DNA of 64,000 bases from Clostridia bacterium (GTDB lineage Bacteria; Bacillota; Clostridia; Christensenellales; CAG-917). The position numbers and the translations under genes were made by a program. Positions 62,790 through 64,000 of this stretch are shown here, piece by piece. How positions within the stretch are numbered: the first letter of the stretch is position 1; each line of letters opens with the position of its first letter. The DNA is taken from NCBI GenBank assembly GCA_017618055.1, contig JAFZVB010000014.1, positions 197,663 to 261,662 on the forward strand, read 5' to 3'. The notes beneath the pieces were generated by a model, which did not search any database, had not been told where the DNA came from, and saw only the letters and a list, made by a program, of their open reading frames with translations.

Positions 62790-63623
62790 TTACAATTTAT
62801 TTATTAATTCACTCAAAGCATCCAAATCAAAATCTGGAACATAATCTTCAATTGCCGAAGATGGTTCTTGGCTAAATCCGTTGTGAAGACCTATATCAAA
62901 GAAATGATCTATTACTTTTTCATACTCCCTTTCCGTTACTCTTCTACCAAGTACTGGATGATTCTTTACATTCTTTGTAGGGAAGTATTGACTCATAACA
63001 GAAACATACATATCTTTATCTATCTCTGCAATCTTATCTAAAACACCCAAACTATTCTCTATATTACCTGGCAAAACGAGATGTCTAACTATAACACCCT
63101 TCTTCATCATACCGTTTTCATCAAACTCATCTTTTGGATGTCTCATTCTCATTAGTTTTATGGCATTAAAGGCTCTTTCGCTATAATCTTTAACCCCAGA
63201 GAATTCCCATGCAACGTTATCATCTGAATACTTAAAATCGGGCAAGAATATATCAACCACATCTTCTAGTGCAAGTACTGGCACCAAACCATCCAATCCA
63301 GAAGAATTCCAAACAACCGGTATTCTAAGCTGGTCTTTTACTTCTTCTAACACTCCTTTTAATGGCACAACATATAGTGCTGGGGTTACTAAATTAATAT
63401 TATTTGCACCTTGATCTTGCAAATATAGCATACATTTTTTAAGAGTCTTACCATCTACTTCTATTCCTTTGTTCAAATGAGAGATTTCATAGTTTTGGCA
63501 AAACTTACATCTAAGATTGCATCCAGAAAAAAAGATGGTGCCAGAACCACTTTCGCCAGATATACACGGCTCTTCAAAGTAGTGTAGCCCCACCCTTGCT
63601 ATCTTAAATAAATCGTTAGACAT
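62790..63623 (-). CDS. PflX-like radical SAM protein
   Basis: A 277-aa radical SAM protein of the COG1313 (PflX) group related to pyruvate formate-lyase activating enzymes. The cluster motif CxxxCxxC is GCNLRCKFCQNYEISH (about residue 37). LPDFKYSDDNVAWEFSGVKDY and RHLVLPGNIENS are typical of the group. No pyruvate formate-lyase or other glycyl radical enzyme is in the window, so the partner is unknown. It is one base downstream of the PII-like gene. Confidence 0.88.
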   Translation of the reverse strand: MSNDLFKIARVGLHYFEEPCISGESGSGTIFFSGCNLRCKFCQNYEISHLNKGIEVDGKTLKKCMLYLQDQGANNINLVTPALYVVPLKGVLEEVKDQLRIPVVWNSSGLDGLVPVLALEDVVDIFLPDFKYSDDNVAWEFSGVKDYSERAFNAIKLMRMRHPKDEFDENGMMKKGVIVRHLVLPGNIENSLGVLDKIAEIDKDMYVSVMSQYFPTKNVKNHPVLGRRVTEREYEKVIDHFFDIGLHNGFSQEPSSAIEDYVPDFDLDALSELINKL

Positions 63624-63624
63624 A

Positions 63625-63999
63625 TTATTTGTTTTCTTCTTCTACAGGAGTTTCTTCCTCTGTCTTAGGTTGTTCATCTGGATTGTTTATTCCAAGTGCA
63701 ACACCCATAATATCATCTATTGGCATAGCAAAACATATTCCTTTTCCAAGCGAATTAAGTCCTGCTTTTTCAATAATGGACTTCATAATGTCATTTCTTT
63801 CATCTTTAGGAGCTATAATAAACACCATTTCCTTTTCTGGTTGAACAGTGATACCAAACATCTTTTCTGCCTCATGAGAACCGCTACCTTTAGCATTGAT
63901 AATTGTTCCACCCTTTGCTCCAACTTCTCTTGCTGCATCCATTACAATGGATGTAAATCCTTTATTTACTATAGAAACTATTAATTCAAAATCACTCAT
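63625..63999 (-). CDS. PII-like nitrogen/energy regulator
   Basis: A 124-aa protein with the PII fold (ELIVSIVNKGFTSIVMDAAREVGAKGGTIINAKGSG, then QPEKEMVFIIAPKDERNDIMKSIIEKAGLN). The T-loop tyrosine of GlnB is not evident, so it belongs to the broader PII-like group rather than classical GlnB. An acidic tail (PDEQPKTEEETPVEEENK) is extra. ATG at 63999 is complete but lies at the window edge, so upstream context, including its ribosome binding site, is out of view. Confidence 0.85.
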   Translation of the reverse strand: MSDFELIVSIVNKGFTSIVMDAAREVGAKGGTIINAKGSGSHEAEKMFGITVQPEKEMVFIIAPKDERNDIMKSIIEKAGLNSLGKGICFAMPIDDIMGVALGINNPDEQPKTEEETPVEEENK

Positions 64000-64000
64000 T

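Overview
The window looks like a chromosomal segment of an AT-rich member of the Clostridia, probably an uncultured gut lineage. The main evidence is the SCIFF ribosomal peptide plus its radical SAM maturase, next to yajC and secD at 1-3296. Other support comes from clostridial-type proteins (HSL-fold esterase, GH3 and GH26 glycan hydrolases, split glycine decarboxylase GcvPA/GcvPB, RNase J), sigma-A promoters with 16-18 bp spacers, and tRNA genes with encoded CCA. The species cannot be named from the sequence alone. There is no rRNA, insertion sequence, integrase or CRISPR array.

Layout. 1-3370: protein export (secD, cut by the window edge; yajC) and the SCIFF locus, including a 56-aa SCIFF gene at 2592-2762. 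3443-3868: a solo XRE regulator with a palindrome inside its own promoter. 3890-15988: one apparent 12-gene operon read leftward from a strong promoter: galU, clpC, short hpf, a sugar isomerase, pgi, yfbR, a degenerate ABC ATPase, ruvC, ruvA, ruvB, queA, tgt. 16322-19127: rightward operon of a Na/Pi symporter with a PhoU tail, rdgB and a YfcE-type phosphoesterase. 19119-23731: flavodoxin-fold reductase, RluA-type pseudouridine synthase, a GMP synthase ATPase subunit without its glutaminase domain, a Fic protein with a 12-bp iteron array, and a YhhN-like membrane protein.

23748-31583 is the accessory-looking part. It has nine tRNA genes in four groups, with GH26, MmcQ, a 566-aa protein carrying a candidate HEPN motif, and a two-gene ATPase/TOPRIM-like pair around them. 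The HEPN candidate and the ATPase pair flank the six-tRNA cluster on both sides, which suggests a tRNA-associated island of anti-phage or abortive-infection genes. One tRNA-Gly there has an abnormal T-loop.

31618-49346: housekeeping again (folD, guaB, a lipase-like lipoprotein, aspartate aminotransferase, der, a GT-B protein, rnj, then rightward serC-serA, a GH3 beta-glucosidase, a MATE pump, tRNA-Ser and an esterase). 49364-54130: a heterodimeric ABC exporter (one degenerate and one canonical half), preceded by a divergent MarR regulator with a palindromic operator, and followed in the same operon by a small protein made of six perfect 16-residue cysteine repeats. This is the best candidate for an undescribed system. 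54186-54574: two small ORFs. 54700-61241: the complete glycine cleavage system with its lipoylation gene (lplA-lpd-gcvT-gcvH-gcvPA-gcvPB). Together with serC-serA this gives one-carbon and serine/glycine metabolism, and folD uses the same folate pool. 61301-63999: upp, a RelB/PIN toxin-antitoxin module, a PflX-like radical SAM protein and a PII-like protein.
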